A stretch of 6,321 nucleotides of DNA, taken from positions 1 to 6,321 of the forward strand of contig CAZRNB010000148.1 in the NCBI GenBank assembly GCA_964601355.1. Reading direction: 5' to 3'. This stretch comes from CAZRNB01 sp964601355. GTDB taxonomy: Bacteria; Planctomycetota; Phycisphaerae; Sedimentisphaerales; Anaerobacaceae. This document shows positions 6,315-6,321 of the stretch, one piece after another (position 1 is the first letter of the stretch; each line of letters opens with the position of its first letter). Under the pieces are notes generated by a model. That model was given only the letters and a program-made list of their open reading frames with translations, was not told where the DNA came from and made no database searches. The position numbers were made by a program, and so were the translations under genes.

Positions 6315-6321
6315 TGTTGAA

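Overview
The window carries four complete protein-coding genes, all on the minus strand, so transcription runs from high to low coordinates: serA (phosphoglycerate dehydrogenase), an archaeal-type glmM (phosphoglucosamine mutase), a cation diffusion facilitator (CDF) metal transporter, and a single-chain ADP-forming acetate/acyl-CoA ligase. No RNA gene, insertion sequence, CRISPR array or phage gene is visible. Base composition is moderate and the enzymes are ordinary bacterial housekeeping types. The combination of a fused ADP-forming acyl-CoA synthetase, a GGEGNGG-type GlmM and dispersed 7-8 nt tandem repeats suggests an anaerobic or facultative environmental bacterium. Planctomycetota (Phycisphaerae-like) or a related PVC/Omnitrophota-type lineage is my best guess; this is inference, not proof.

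Layout in transcription order: serA (6314-4725); an 85-nt gap almost filled by an imperfect inverted repeat built from octamers; glmM (4639-3260); a 24-nt gap; the CDF transporter (3235-2339); a 152-nt gap holding a six-unit heptamer array followed by a plausible sigma70-type promoter; the acyl-CoA ligase (2186-69); and 68 nt with no assignable gene. glmM and the CDF gene are probably co-transcribed. The ligase may have its own promoter. The genes do not form one pathway: serA opens serine synthesis, glmM feeds UDP-GlcNAc and cell-wall synthesis, the CDF protein exports divalent metal, and the ligase interconverts acyl-CoA and free acid with ATP formation.

The most unusual content is three different short-period degenerate tandem arrays within about 2.4 kb. 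One lies in frame inside glmM and adds about 13 residues between the first helix and the conserved IGRDSRTSG strand. It is flanked by a 4-nt direct repeat, and removing one repeat copy plus the array restores a clean reading frame. The second abuts the glmM start codon as an inverted pair. The third lies in the CDF-ligase gap. Two start codons are best placed downstream of the longest possible ORF start: the CDF gene at ATG 3235 and the ligase at ATG 2186.
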